Assembly: GCA_003164825.1 (NCBI GenBank)
Contig: PLUH01000361.1
Coordinates: 12,476-26,914 of the forward strand
DNA from: Hyphomicrobiales bacterium
Lineage (GTDB): Bacteria; Pseudomonadota; Alphaproteobacteria; Rhizobiales; Beijerinckiaceae
DNA length: 14,439 nucleotides
Direction: 5' to 3'
The translations under genes were made by a program, and so were the position numbers. The notes under the pieces are model-generated. The model was not told the DNA's origin. It worked only from the letters and a program-made list of their open reading frames with translations, and made no database searches. Within the stretch, counting starts at the first letter, position 1, and every line of letters starts with the position of its first letter. This document shows, one piece after another, positions 6,375-13,656 of the stretch.

Positions 6375-8012
6375 ATGAATGGCGCCGAAGTCATCGTTTC
6401 CGCGCTCGAGAACGAGGGCGTTGAGCAGATCTTCGGGATTCCGGGCGAGGAGAATCTCGACGTCGTCGAAGCTTTGCGCAAGTCCAGCATCGAGCTGGTG
6501 CTGACCCGCCACGAGCAGGCGGCCGCGTTCATGGCGGCGACGCATGGGCGCCTGACCGGCAGGGCCGGGGTCTGCCTCGCAACTCTGGGCCCCGGGGCGC
6601 TCAATCTGACCACCGGCGCCGCTTATGCGCTCCTCGGCGCCATGCCGATGGTGATGATCACCGGCCAGAAGGGAATCTTGAGCCGCAAGCAGGCGCGCTT
6701 TCAGGTCGTCGACATTGTCTCGACCATGACGCCGCTGACCAAGATGGCCCGCCAGATCGTCAGTCCGGCGACCATTCCCTCGCTGGTGCGCGAAGCGTTC
6801 CGGGTCGCGCAGCAGGAGCGGCCGGGCCCGGTTCATCTCGAACTCCCGGAGGACATCGCCCACGAGCCGGGGCCGGACACGGCTCCGGTCCCGCCTCATC
6901 CGATCGACTTGCCGATCGCTCCGCGCGCGGCGCTCGACCGGGCCGCGCAGCTCATCCTCGGCGCCGAGCGGCCGCTGATCATGCTGGGCGCCGCGGCAAG
7001 CCGGCCGCGCCTCGCCGAGGCGCTGTCGGCGTTCGTGCAACGGGTGCAGATCCCGTTCTTCAATACCCAGATGGGCAAAGGCGCGGTGACCGGCGGGTCA
7101 GGGCTCTACATGGGCACCGCGGCGCTGTCGGAGCGCGATTACGTGCATAGGGCGATCGATCGGGCCGATCTCATCATTTCGATCGGCCACGACACGGTTG
7201 AGAAGCCGCCGTTCTTCATGGGGCCGGACGGACCGACGGTGCTGCATGTCGGCTATCTCCCGGCGACTGTCGAGGAGGTGTTCTTTCCGCAGGCGGAGCT
7301 CATCGGCGATGTCGGCCCGAGCCTCACCCTCCTCGCCGACCGGCTCGAACATAAGCTGCCGCGGGCGCAGGCGCTGCTCGGCTTGCGCGACGACATCCTC
7401 GCGCATATCGCCGACCGGGCGGAAGAAAGCCGCTACCCGCCGACGCCGCAGCGGATCGTCCACGACGTGCGCGAGGCCGTGCCGGAAGACGGGATCGTCT
7501 GCCTCGACAACGGCATGTACAAGATCTGGTTCGCCCGCAACTACCGCACCCATGTCGCCAACACGCTCCTGCTCGACAACGCGCTCGCCACCATGGGCGC
7601 AGGGCTCCCCTCGGCGATCATGGCCGCTTGCCTCAATCCGGGCCGCCGAGTGCTCGCCGTCTGCGGCGACGGCGGCTTCATGATGAACTCGCAGGAGATG
7701 GAGACGGCGGTGCGCCTCAAGCTCAATCTCGTCGTGCTGGTGCTTCAAGACCACGCTTACGGCATGATCCGCTGGAAGCAGGCGACCGACGGCTTCCCCG
7801 ATTTCGGCATGACCTTCGGCGATCCCGATTTCGTCGCCTACGCCCGAGCCTATGGCGCGAAGGGGAGCCGGGTCGAAACCGCCGACGGACTTGCGCCTGC
7901 GCTCGAAGCCGCGTTCGCGGCCGGGGGCGTGCATCTCATCGTGACGCCGGTCGACTATTCAGAGAACAAGCGGGTCCTGGTCGACGAACTGCGGGCCAAC
8001 GCGTTGACATGA
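6375..8012 (+). CDS. alsS: Acetolactate synthase, catabolic AlsS-type (ThDP enzyme)
   Basis: Condenses two pyruvates to 2-acetolactate and CO2 using ThDP; cytosolic. The 545-residue length fits single-subunit catabolic enzymes (AlsS/BudB). Visible are QIFGIPGEENLDV (18-30), the catalytic E47 in TRHEQAAAFMAATHGR, the LGPGALNLTTG loop (71-81), PGPVHLELPED (150-160), a central-domain strand LIISIGHDTVEKPP, and the ThDP/Mg motif GDGGFMMNSQEMETAVRLKL (431-450) ending in QD (458-459) rather than NN. The RFDDR-like segment of FAD-containing biosynthetic synthases is absent, consistent with the catabolic type. An AGGAGG ribosome-binding site 7 nt before the ATG fixes the start. No small regulatory subunit (ilvN) or acetolactate decarboxylase (alsD/budA) gene is adjacent, so the fate of the product is unclear. 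Another ThDP decarboxylase of the same superfamily remains possible. Confidence 0.82.
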   Translation: MNGAEVIVSALENEGVEQIFGIPGEENLDVVEALRKSSIELVLTRHEQAAAFMAATHGRLTGRAGVCLATLGPGALNLTTGAAYALLGAMPMVMITGQKGILSRKQARFQVVDIVSTMTPLTKMARQIVSPATIPSLVREAFRVAQQERPGPVHLELPEDIAHEPGPDTAPVPPHPIDLPIAPRAALDRAAQLILGAERPLIMLGAAASRPRLAEALSAFVQRVQIPFFNTQMGKGAVTGGSGLYMGTAALSERDYVHRAIDRADLIISIGHDTVEKPPFFMGPDGPTVLHVGYLPATVEEVFFPQAELIGDVGPSLTLLADRLEHKLPRAQALLGLRDDILAHIADRAEESRYPPTPQRIVHDVREAVPEDGIVCLDNGMYKIWFARNYRTHVANTLLLDNALATMGAGLPSAIMAACLNPGRRVLAVCGDGGFMMNSQEMETAVRLKLNLVVLVLQDHAYGMIRWKQATDGFPDFGMTFGDPDFVAYARAYGAKGSRVETADGLAPALEAAFAAGGVHLIVTPVDYSENKRVLVDELRANALT

Positions 8013-8131
8013 GCCGCGGGCGCTGCGTAGTCGGCGCGGCGCCGAAGAATGATCTCCACCAGACCCAAACGCGGCATTGCGTACGCGGACGATGGTACTT
8101 TTGATTTCACCAGCAGGCGCCCCTATGGGAG

Positions 8132-8145
8132 CGCGGTTGACCGCG
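8132..8145. terminator. Candidate hairpin between convergent genes (weak)
   Basis: CGCGG-TTGA-CCGCG forms a 5-bp GC stem with a 4-nt loop just before the stop of the leftward hydrolase. A bulged stem, GCGCCCC-TAT-GGG-A-GCGC, lies immediately to its left (8117-8134). This is the gap between the converging alsS-like and hydrolase genes, where a terminator is expected. No T-tract follows on either strand, so it is a weak candidate. Confidence 0.3.
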
Positions 8146-8149
8146 GCCC

Positions 8150-8956
8150 TTAGCCCGCGTGCCGGTTGAGGAACGCCAGCGTCTTCTCGTTGAACTCGCT
8201 CACGCTTTCGTAAATCGCTGCGTGGGCGCTGGTCTCGAACACGACGAGTTCCGTGTTCTTGATTCCATGCTTGAGCGGCTCGGCGAAGCGGGTCGAGGTC
8301 ACGATGTCGTGGCGGCCGAAGGTGATCTGCGTCGGGGCGGCGATCTTGCCGAGCTGGCCCAGCGCGTCGTGGGCGATGACCGCGTTCGACTGGCGAAGGA
8401 AGGCGTCGAACGGCTGCTTCGGCCGGCTGCGGACGAAGGCGGCGAGCTGGTCGACGTATTCGGGCTTGGCGGCGTAAAGCTCCGGCGTCAGGCAGAACGG
8501 CAGGATCCCCTGGACAACCATCTCCTGGACGCTGCCGAGGCCCTTGGCCATCGCTTGCCAGCCTCCGACGACCACCTTGAGGAACGGGTCGGTTTTCGGC
8601 CAGCAAGAGTGCAGCGACAGCGTCTTGACCTTCTGCGGATATTTGCTGGCGAGCCACAGGCCGATCGCGCCGCCCAGCGACACGCCGCTCACATGCGCCC
8701 GCTCGACGCCGATCGCCTGCATGAAGCCGGCGACATCGTCGGCGAACAATTCGGTCGAATAGGTCCCCTCGGGCTTGTCGGTCTCGCCCGCGCCGCGCGG
8801 ATCGAGCGAGATGCAGGTGAAATGCTTGGCGTAGTCGGCGACCTGGAAGGCGTAACAGGCGTTGTCGGCGGCGAGATAAGGGATCAGGACCAGCGGCTCA
8901 CCCGATCCCTGCTGCTCGTAATTGATCGTGATGTCGTTGACTTTGACCTTGGGCAT
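8150..8956 (-). CDS. Alpha/beta hydrolase fold protein (esterase / enol-lactonase-like)
   Basis: A 268-residue single-domain serine hydrolase, probably cytosolic. The triad is visible: the nucleophile S93 in the elbow GVSLGG (91-96), D217 in TFGRHDIVTS, and H245 in ETSAHAAIYE. The oxyanion region LIPYLAADN (24-32) and LDPRGAGETDKP (51-62) are also typical. The overall pattern is that of 3-oxoadipate enol-lactonase (PcaD) or arylesterase-like hydrolases, but no neighbouring aromatic catabolism gene supports PcaD, so the substrate is unknown. GGGGAGG lies 5 nt before the ATG. It is 82 nt downstream of the persulfide dioxygenase-rhodanese gene on the same strand and may be the last gene of that transcript. 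Confidence 0.88.
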   Translation of the reverse strand: MPKVKVNDITINYEQQGSGEPLVLIPYLAADNACYAFQVADYAKHFTCISLDPRGAGETDKPEGTYSTELFADDVAGFMQAIGVERAHVSGVSLGGAIGLWLASKYPQKVKTLSLHSCWPKTDPFLKVVVGGWQAMAKGLGSVQEMVVQGILPFCLTPELYAAKPEYVDQLAAFVRSRPKQPFDAFLRQSNAVIAHDALGQLGKIAAPTQITFGRHDIVTSTRFAEPLKHGIKNTELVVFETSAHAAIYESVSEFNEKTLAFLNRHAG

Positions 8957-9038
8957 CGAGGCCTCCCCGTGAGGGCGCGAACGCCTTGTCTTGACGCGAA
9001 GGCGTGGATCGAAGGCTACGCTCAGGCCTCGGGCGCGG

Positions 9039-10067
9039 TCAACGCGTCGCGCCGCCGGCCTTGGTCCAGGCCGACATGCCGCCCTCGATGTGCCGCGCGC
9101 AGGCCAAGCCCTGATCCTGGGCGGCCTGCACCGCCATCGCCGAGCGCTCGCCGAACGCGCAGTAGAAGACGATCGTCTTGCCCGATTGCGCCAGCTCGTG
9201 AATGAGGCCGCCGTCGCCGATGTTGTCCATGAGCTCGGCGTAAGGGGCGTGCAGCGACCCCGGAATGGCGCCCGTTCGCTCGCGTTCCGACCTCTCGCGC
9301 AGATCGATCAGCGCCACATCCGGCCGGCCGAGAAGCCCCTTCGCCTCCGCGGCCGAAAAGGTCCAACCCTTGCGCGCGACGTCCTGCTGATGCAGCCCCT
9401 GATGGATGTTGGCTGGCACCGCGATATCCATCATTTTCGGGTTTGGCAGGTTAAGGCTCGCCATCAGCGCGGCATATTCATCGGCGTCGCGGACTTTCAG
9501 CCGCGGATTGAACCGCCTCTCCTCGCCGATGGTGCTCACGGTATCGCCCTTGTAGTCGTGGGCGGGAAAGACCATCGTCTCCTCGGGGAGCCGCAGGAGC
9601 CGTTGCAGGCTCTCGTATTGGGCGCGGGAATCGCCGTTCTGGAAGTCGGTGCGGCCGGTGCCGCGGATCAGGAGCGTGTCGCCGGTGAAGACGCGGTCGC
9701 CGAAATGGAAGCTGTAGGAATCGTCGGTGTGGCCGGGAGTGTACAGCACGTCGAGGCTCAAGCCTTCGACCGTGAGCTTGTCGCCGTCGGCGATTCGCAT
9801 CGACACCACGTCGACATTGCTCTCTTCGCCCATCACGGTCACGCAGCGCGTGCGGTCGCGCAGCGCGCCCAAGCCGGTGATGTGGTCGGCGTGCAGGTGG
9901 GTGTCGACCGCCTTCACCAGCTTAAGATCGAGCTCCTCCATCAGCTTGAGATAACGGTCGACCTTCTCCAGCACCGGATCAATGATGAGCGCTTCGCCGC
10001 CCCGACGGCTGGCGAGGACGTAGCTATAGGTGCTCGAGACGCTGTCGAACAATTGCCGGAAGATCAT
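9039..10067 (-). CDS. Persulfide dioxygenase-rhodanese fusion (ETHE1-like MBL domain + rhodanese)
   Basis: A 342-residue two-domain protein. Residues 1 to about 230 form an ETHE1-type metallo-beta-lactamase domain: THLHADH (56-62), H113 in YTPGHTDDS, the iron ligand D130 in FTGDTLLIRGTGRTDFQ, and H170 in VFPAHDYKGD. This domain oxidises glutathione persulfide to sulfite with a mononuclear iron and O2. Residues about 235-340 form a rhodanese domain: VALIDLRERSE, then the active-site loop CAFGERS with C303, and HIEGGMSAW. Rhodaneses move sulfane sulfur, so fusion lets one protein couple persulfide formation or use to its oxidation; such fusions are known in other bacteria. GGGAGG lies 6 nt before the ATG. 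It follows the ABM-domain gene (107-nt gap) and precedes the hydrolase. A glyoxalase II role is unlikely given the GTGRTDFQ motif and the fusion. Confidence 0.92.
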   Translation of the reverse strand: MIFRQLFDSVSSTYSYVLASRRGGEALIIDPVLEKVDRYLKLMEELDLKLVKAVDTHLHADHITGLGALRDRTRCVTVMGEESNVDVVSMRIADGDKLTVEGLSLDVLYTPGHTDDSYSFHFGDRVFTGDTLLIRGTGRTDFQNGDSRAQYESLQRLLRLPEETMVFPAHDYKGDTVSTIGEERRFNPRLKVRDADEYAALMASLNLPNPKMMDIAVPANIHQGLHQQDVARKGWTFSAAEAKGLLGRPDVALIDLRERSERERTGAIPGSLHAPYAELMDNIGDGGLIHELAQSGKTIVFYCAFGERSAMAVQAAQDQGLACARHIEGGMSAWTKAGGATR

Positions 10068-10097
10068 CGGCAGCCTCCCTTTGGCCGGGTGGGTTCG

Positions 10098-10126
10098 AAT
10101 GCTTCAGCAATTGCCTATCTGGTCAA
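10098..10126 (-). promoter_or_regulatory. Possible promoter of the persulfide dioxygenase-rhodanese gene
   Basis: On the minus strand TTGACC (10126-10121) is followed by a 17-nt spacer and AGCATT (10103-10098). The -35 matches 5 of 6 consensus bases and the -10 matches 3 of 6. It would give a short leader of about 25 nt before the ATG at 10067. It is based on pattern only. Confidence 0.3.
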
Positions 10127-10140
10127 GGGCTTTTCGTCTA

Positions 10141-10155
10141 GCCGGCCGGGCCGGC
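10141..10155. repeat. Perfect inverted repeat GCCGGCC-G-GGCCGGC between ABM and persulfide dioxygenase genes
   Basis: Seven-base arms surround a single base. The site lies 20-34 nt past the stop of the ABM-domain gene. It may attenuate read-through into the sulfur gene or act as an operator. There is no T-tract on the minus strand, so it is not a standard terminator. The promoter candidate lies immediately downstream of it. Confidence 0.4.
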
Positions 10156-10174
10156 GCTACGGCAGGGCAAATCG

Positions 10175-10480
10175 TCACGCCTCTTCGATCACTTCGTAGT
10201 GCTGGACGCGCGCATCGAAATCGATCAGCGCAGCGATCGCGCCAGGCTCAACGACCGCCTTGTCGATCTCGCGCCCCGCGAACCCCTCGATGGCGCCGAA
10301 ATCCCGCCAGCGGGTCAGCACCAGAAACTCGATCGTGTCACCGCTCGGCCGTTTGCCGAGCTCGGCGCCGAGATATCCTGGAACGCGCGCCAGCTCCGGG
10401 AGCACTTTCGTGCGAAAGTGGACCGGGTAGGCCTCGGCTTTGGAGGCGCTTGCGCGTCCGCGCCACTCACGAAGAATCAT
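10175..10480 (-). CDS. Antibiotic biosynthesis monooxygenase (ABM)-domain protein
   Basis: A 101-residue ferredoxin-like alpha/beta barrel protein of the ABM superfamily. The pattern is MILREWRGRA (strand 1), a helix with AYPVHFRTKVLPEL, PGYLGAEL (strand 2), IEFLVLTRWRDFGAIEGFAG (strand 3 and helix), and a final VQHYEV strand (92-97). Members act as cofactor-free oxygenases, heme-degrading enzymes or small quinol monooxygenases; the Asn/Trp/His heme ligands of IsdG are not all evident, so heme degradation is not supported. A GGGAG sequence lies 10 nt before the ATG. It sits 287 nt downstream of the peroxiredoxin gene and 107 nt upstream of the persulfide dioxygenase fusion, all on the minus strand, which suggests a shared stress or detoxification theme rather than a proven operon. 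Confidence 0.82.
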   Translation of the reverse strand: MILREWRGRASASKAEAYPVHFRTKVLPELARVPGYLGAELGKRPSGDTIEFLVLTRWRDFGAIEGFAGREIDKAVVEPGAIAALIDFDARVQHYEVIEEA

Positions 10481-10767
10481 GGGGCGCTCACTCCCTTTGA
10501 GCGGCCGTAAGAATATCGATGCTTGCCTCGAACGTCCGGGGCGGCCCCGCCTGCGCCGCAGTCAGCATCCGGCAGGCAAACCGTCAAGAAGAGCGGCGCT
10601 CGCACGCTCAAGATCTCCCGGCCCCGCGGATCCAAGCGGGCGCCTTCAGGCGCAGCTCTACGAACCGCCTCGATCGCCGAACTGCGCCAAATGGATTGTT
10701 ATCCGCACGCGGTTCGTCTTCCGGCCGCCGCCTCGATCGGTCGAGCCAGGTTGCGAGCGAGGGAAGC
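10481..10767. other. 287-bp gap between tandem leftward genes
   Basis: No supported gene was found. Open frames on the plus strand here are Arg/Pro-rich and have no ribosome-binding site or family resemblance. The length suggests that the ABM-domain gene has its own promoter instead of relying on the peroxiredoxin transcript; no clear -35/-10 pair is visible. Confidence 0.45.
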
Positions 10768-11427
10768 TCAGACGGGTTGCTTGACGATCCGGATATAGGG
10801 CTTCGGCGTCTTCCATCCGGCCGGGAACAGCGTCTTGGCGTCGTCGTCGCTGACCGAGCCCGAAATGATGACGTCTTCGCCGTGCTTCCAGTTGGCAGGC
10901 GTCGCCACCTTGTGCTTGGCGGTAAGCTGGATCGAGTCGATGACCCGCAGAATCTCGTCGAAGTTGCGGCCGGTGGTCATCGGATAGGTCAGTATGAGCT
11001 TGATCTTCTTGTCGGGGCCGATGACGAACACCGAGCGCACGGTCGCGTTTGTCGCCGCCGTGCGGCCTTCGGACGTGCCCGGCTCCTCGGCCGGCAGCAT
11101 GTTATAGAGTTTGGAGACCGAGAGGTCGGTGTCGGCGATGATCGGGTAATTCACCTTCGCGCCCTGGGTCTCCTCGATGTCCACGAGCCAGCGTACATGG
11201 GACTCGCTTGGGTCGACGCTGAGGCCGATGAGCTTGGCGTTTCGCCGGGTGAACTCAGGCTCGATCTTGGCCAGGTAGCCAAGCTCGGTGGTGCAGACCG
11301 GGGTGAAGTCCTTCGGATGGGAGAACAGGATCGCCCACTTGTCGCCGATCCAGTCGTGGAAGTTGATCTTGCCGTGCGTCGTTTGAGCGGTGAAGTCGGG
11401 AGCGGTGTCGTTAATCCGAAGAGCCAT
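10768..11427 (-). CDS. 1-Cys peroxiredoxin (Prx6-type)
   Basis: A 219-residue thiol peroxidase that reduces H2O2 and organic hydroperoxides. The active site HPKDFTPVCTTELG (37-50) contains T42 and the peroxidatic C45; R131 in TVRSVFVIGP completes the usual Thr-Cys-Arg set. C45 is the only cysteine in the protein, so no resolving Cys exists and an external thiol must recycle it. The long C-terminal domain (about 165-219, WKHGEDVIISGSVSDDDA and GWKTPKPYIR) is characteristic of Prx6 and distinguishes it from 2-Cys AhpC. GGAGG lies 5 nt before the ATG. An AT-rich promoter-like block lies just upstream. It is divergent from the adenylate cyclase gene. The adjacent sulfur-oxidation gene fits a role against peroxide and reactive sulfur, which is inference. 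Confidence 0.95.
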   Translation of the reverse strand: MALRINDTAPDFTAQTTHGKINFHDWIGDKWAILFSHPKDFTPVCTTELGYLAKIEPEFTRRNAKLIGLSVDPSESHVRWLVDIEETQGAKVNYPIIADTDLSVSKLYNMLPAEEPGTSEGRTAATNATVRSVFVIGPDKKIKLILTYPMTTGRNFDEILRVIDSIQLTAKHKVATPANWKHGEDVIISGSVSDDDAKTLFPAGWKTPKPYIRIVKQPV

Positions 11428-11459
11428 GGGTTCCTCCGTTGAGCGCGAAGTCCAGTAAC

Positions 11460-11476
11460 ATTATATAATTTGTCAA
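11460..11476 (-). promoter_or_regulatory. AT-rich promoter/operator block upstream of peroxiredoxin
   Basis: In a GC-rich context the minus strand reads TTGACAAATTATATAAT. It contains a perfect TTGACA (11476-11471) and the palindrome ATTATATAAT (11469-11460), which includes a TATAAT. The two hexamers are only 5 nt apart and so cannot be the -35 and -10 of one promoter. TATAAT alone would start transcription near 11453, about 26 nt before the ATG. The palindrome could instead be an operator of a stress regulator. Confidence 0.5.
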
Positions 11477-11614
11477 TCTACCACAGCGCTCGGACAGTGC
11501 CCAGCCCCGTCAATAGCCGGCGCCAGCCGGCGCGACCGTTATGGCGCCCGAAGCACAGACGCAAGCGGCGTATGTCGGCGTTGGCCTTGCGCCCGGCTAT
11601 GGCTATGATCCGGC

Positions 11615-12820
11615 ATGACCGAAGCCGAGATCGCCAAGCTTGCGTCCTGGCTCGCCAAGGCGGGCCTCGAAGGCAAGATGGAAACCCTCTTGCTTGAGGG
11701 CTTCTGCAGCCGCGCCGCCGCTGCCGGGCTGCCGCTCATGCGGGTGATCCTGTTCATCGACACCCTTCATCCCATTCATGAGGGGCGGGCGTTCCGCTGG
11801 GAGCGCGAAATACCGCAAGCGACGCTGACCGAATACGGACGCACCGCCGAAGGCGAAGCCGCCGAGCGCTGGCGGTCAAACCCGTTCTTCCGCATGCTGA
11901 CGGAGGGAGAATCGGTGATGCGGCGGCGCATCCCCGCCGAGGGCGACCTGGAATTTCCGATGTTCGCCGAGTACCGCGAGGCCTCGATCACCGACTTCCT
12001 GGCGATCATCAACCGGTTCGCCGAGGACGGCGCGATTGGCGAGATGGACTGCGTCTATTCCGCCTGGACGACCGATCGGCCGGAGGGCTTCACCGATGAG
12101 GAGATCGGGGCGCTGAAGCGGCTCGCGCCCTTCCTCGGGCTCGCGATCAAATCCGCGTCCCTCGCCCGCATCGCCGCGACCCTGGTCGAAACCTATCTCG
12201 GTCGCGACGCCGGCCGGCGGGTTTTGCGGGGCCGCATCGAGCGCGGGGTGGCCGACCGGATCAAGACCGTCCTCTGGTTCAGCGATTTGCGCAACTATAC
12301 CCGCATCTCCGAGACCGCGCCGCCGGAGGAAATCATCCCGCTCCTCAACGATTACGCGGACGCCGTCGTCTCGTCGATCCACGAGCACGACGGCGACGTC
12401 TTGAAGCTGATCGGCGACGGCGTGCTCGCCATTTTCCCGGCCGAGGAGCGGAGCCGCGCCTGCGCCGCCGCGCTCGACGCCGCCGGGGCGGCGCAGGAGG
12501 CAGTGGCGGCCTTGAACGCGCGCCGGTTCGACATGGGCCTGCCCCAGACCGAAATGTATCTCGGGCTCCATCTCGGCGAGGTGTTCTACGGCAACATCGG
12601 CAGCAAGGAGCGGCTTGATTTCACCGTCGTCGGGCCGGCGGTCAACGAAGTGAGCCGGATTGCGGCGATGTGCCGGTCGGTCGATCAGCCGATCCTCGTC
12701 TCGGCCGCATTCGCGGCCTCCGTCGCCGACAATCGCCGGGCGTTCGCCTCGGTCGGACGCTTTGCGCTCCGCGGCGTCGGCAAGCCCCAGGAGCTGTTCA
12801 CGCTCGATCTTCTCGCTTGA
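11615..12820 (+). CDS. Class III adenylate/guanylate cyclase with N-terminal sensor-like region
   Basis: A 401-residue cytosolic protein that makes cAMP (or cGMP) from nucleoside triphosphate. The cyclase domain spans about 215-401 and carries all six class III catalytic positions: metal ligands D224 (WFSDLRNYT) and D268 (KLIGDGVLAIF), base-recognising K264 and T337 (LDFTVVG), and transition-state N344 and R348 (AVNEVSRI). Lys plus Thr is the class IIIb pattern and favours ATP. Residues 1-185 have no membrane segment and show a mixed alpha/beta pattern (LPLMRVILFIDTLHP, FRWERE) seen in front of cyclases in rhizobia; a ligand-sensing role is likely but unproven. A connecting helix with YLGRDAGRRVLRG (194-206) links the two parts. 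No good ribosome-binding site precedes the ATG. The exporter gene follows by 74 nt on the same strand. Confidence 0.9.
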   Translation: MTEAEIAKLASWLAKAGLEGKMETLLLEGFCSRAAAAGLPLMRVILFIDTLHPIHEGRAFRWEREIPQATLTEYGRTAEGEAAERWRSNPFFRMLTEGESVMRRRIPAEGDLEFPMFAEYREASITDFLAIINRFAEDGAIGEMDCVYSAWTTDRPEGFTDEEIGALKRLAPFLGLAIKSASLARIAATLVETYLGRDAGRRVLRGRIERGVADRIKTVLWFSDLRNYTRISETAPPEEIIPLLNDYADAVVSSIHEHDGDVLKLIGDGVLAIFPAEERSRACAAALDAAGAAQEAVAALNARRFDMGLPQTEMYLGLHLGEVFYGNIGSKERLDFTVVGPAVNEVSRIAAMCRSVDQPILVSAAFAASVADNRRAFASVGRFALRGVGKPQELFTLDLLA

Positions 12821-12894
12821 GCTCGCGCCGTCCGGCCCGGGATTGGCGTTTTTTCGGCGTGCGGACCGCCGGACTGTCTGATACCAGCGCGGAA

Positions 12895-13656
12895 ATGGAT
12901 TCTCCCTCGCCTCCCGCGGTCCTCAGAGTCGAGCGCCTGGCCAAGTCGTTCGGCGACCTGCAGGCGGTGGACGGCGTCAGCTTTCATGTGGCGCCTGGCG
13001 AGATTGTCGGGCTGGTCGGACCGAACGGCGCCGGCAAGACGACGACGATCAACATGATCCTCGGCGTCCTCGAGCCGAGCGCCGGGCGGATCGAGATCGA
13101 GGGCGTCGACCTCGCCGTCGACCGCAGCCGGGCGTTGTCGAGCACCAACTTCGCCGCCGTCTATGCGCCGCTGCCCGGCAATCTCACCGTCGAGCAGAAC
13201 CTGCGGGTGTTCGGCATGCTCTACGCCGTCGACAATCTCTCGGCGCGGGTCGAGCGCCTGCTCGCGGTTTACGACCTGCTCCGCTATCGGCGGACCAAGG
13301 CGGGGCTGCTGTCGTCCGGCGAGCAGACGCGCCTTAGTCTCGCCAAGGCGATGCTGAACCGCCCGCGGCTGCTGCTGCTCGACGAGCCGACCGCCTCGAT
13401 CGATCCCTCAAACGCGCGCGACATTCGCGCGGGAATCGCCAAATTTGTCGACAGCGGACATTGCGGAGTCTTGTGGACGAGCCACAACATGTATGAGGTC
13501 CAGGCAGTCTGCGACCGGGTGCTGTTCCTGTCGCATGGCCGGATCGTGCTCGAGGGCGATCCGAAGACGCTGCCCGAGGAACATGGCGCGGCGAGCCTCG
13601 ACGACCTGTTCGTCAACGTCGCGCAAGAGGCCCTCCACGCGGGAGGCGCAACGTGA
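12895..13656 (+). CDS. ABC-2 type exporter, ATP-binding protein
   Basis: A 253-residue ATPase that powers the ABC-2 permease encoded next. Walker A is GPNGAGKTT (42-50), the signature is LLSSGEQTR (138-146), Walker B is LLLLDEPTAS (159-168), and the switch histidine is H197 in WTSHNMYEV. The signature departs from LSGGQ (S-S-G-E-Q). The Q-loop region reads NFAAVYAPLPGNLTVEQNL without the usual glutamine after the strand, which resembles a subfamily of ABC-2 ATPases with N-F-S-S-P-Y...LPG at this place. The frame is open further 5' to 12670 inside the cyclase gene, but the family N-terminus (VLRVERLAKSFG) begins just after the ATG at 12895, so that start is chosen; its ribosome-binding site is weak. 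The TGA overlaps the GTG of the permease, so the two are coupled. Confidence 0.92.
   Translation: MDSPSPPAVLRVERLAKSFGDLQAVDGVSFHVAPGEIVGLVGPNGAGKTTTINMILGVLEPSAGRIEIEGVDLAVDRSRALSSTNFAAVYAPLPGNLTVEQNLRVFGMLYAVDNLSARVERLLAVYDLLRYRRTKAGLLSSGEQTRLSLAKAMLNRPRLLLLDEPTASIDPSNARDIRAGIAKFVDSGHCGVLWTSHNMYEVQAVCDRVLFLSHGRIVLEGDPKTLPEEHGAASLDDLFVNVAQEALHAGGAT

Noticed and set aside
9039..10067. Glyoxalase II (hydroxyacylglutathione hydrolase) assignment for the MBL protein
   Set aside because: The GTGRTDFQ motif and the fused rhodanese domain with an active-site cysteine point to the ETHE1 persulfide dioxygenase group.
8159..10199. Two long plus-strand frames (8159-9205 and 8991-10199)
   Set aside because: Both are antisense to genes with intact catalytic motifs (hydrolase and persulfide dioxygenase-rhodanese) and have no recognisable content.
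11460..11476. TTGACA and TATAAT read as one sigma-70 promoter
   Set aside because: The hexamers are only 5 nt apart, far from the 16-18 nt required, so they cannot act as -35 and -10 of the same promoter.
12670..12894. 5' extension of the ABC ATPase frame into the cyclase gene
   Set aside because: The extra 75 residues overlap the cyclase catalytic domain in another frame and match nothing in ABC ATPases; the family N-terminus begins just after the ATG at 12895.
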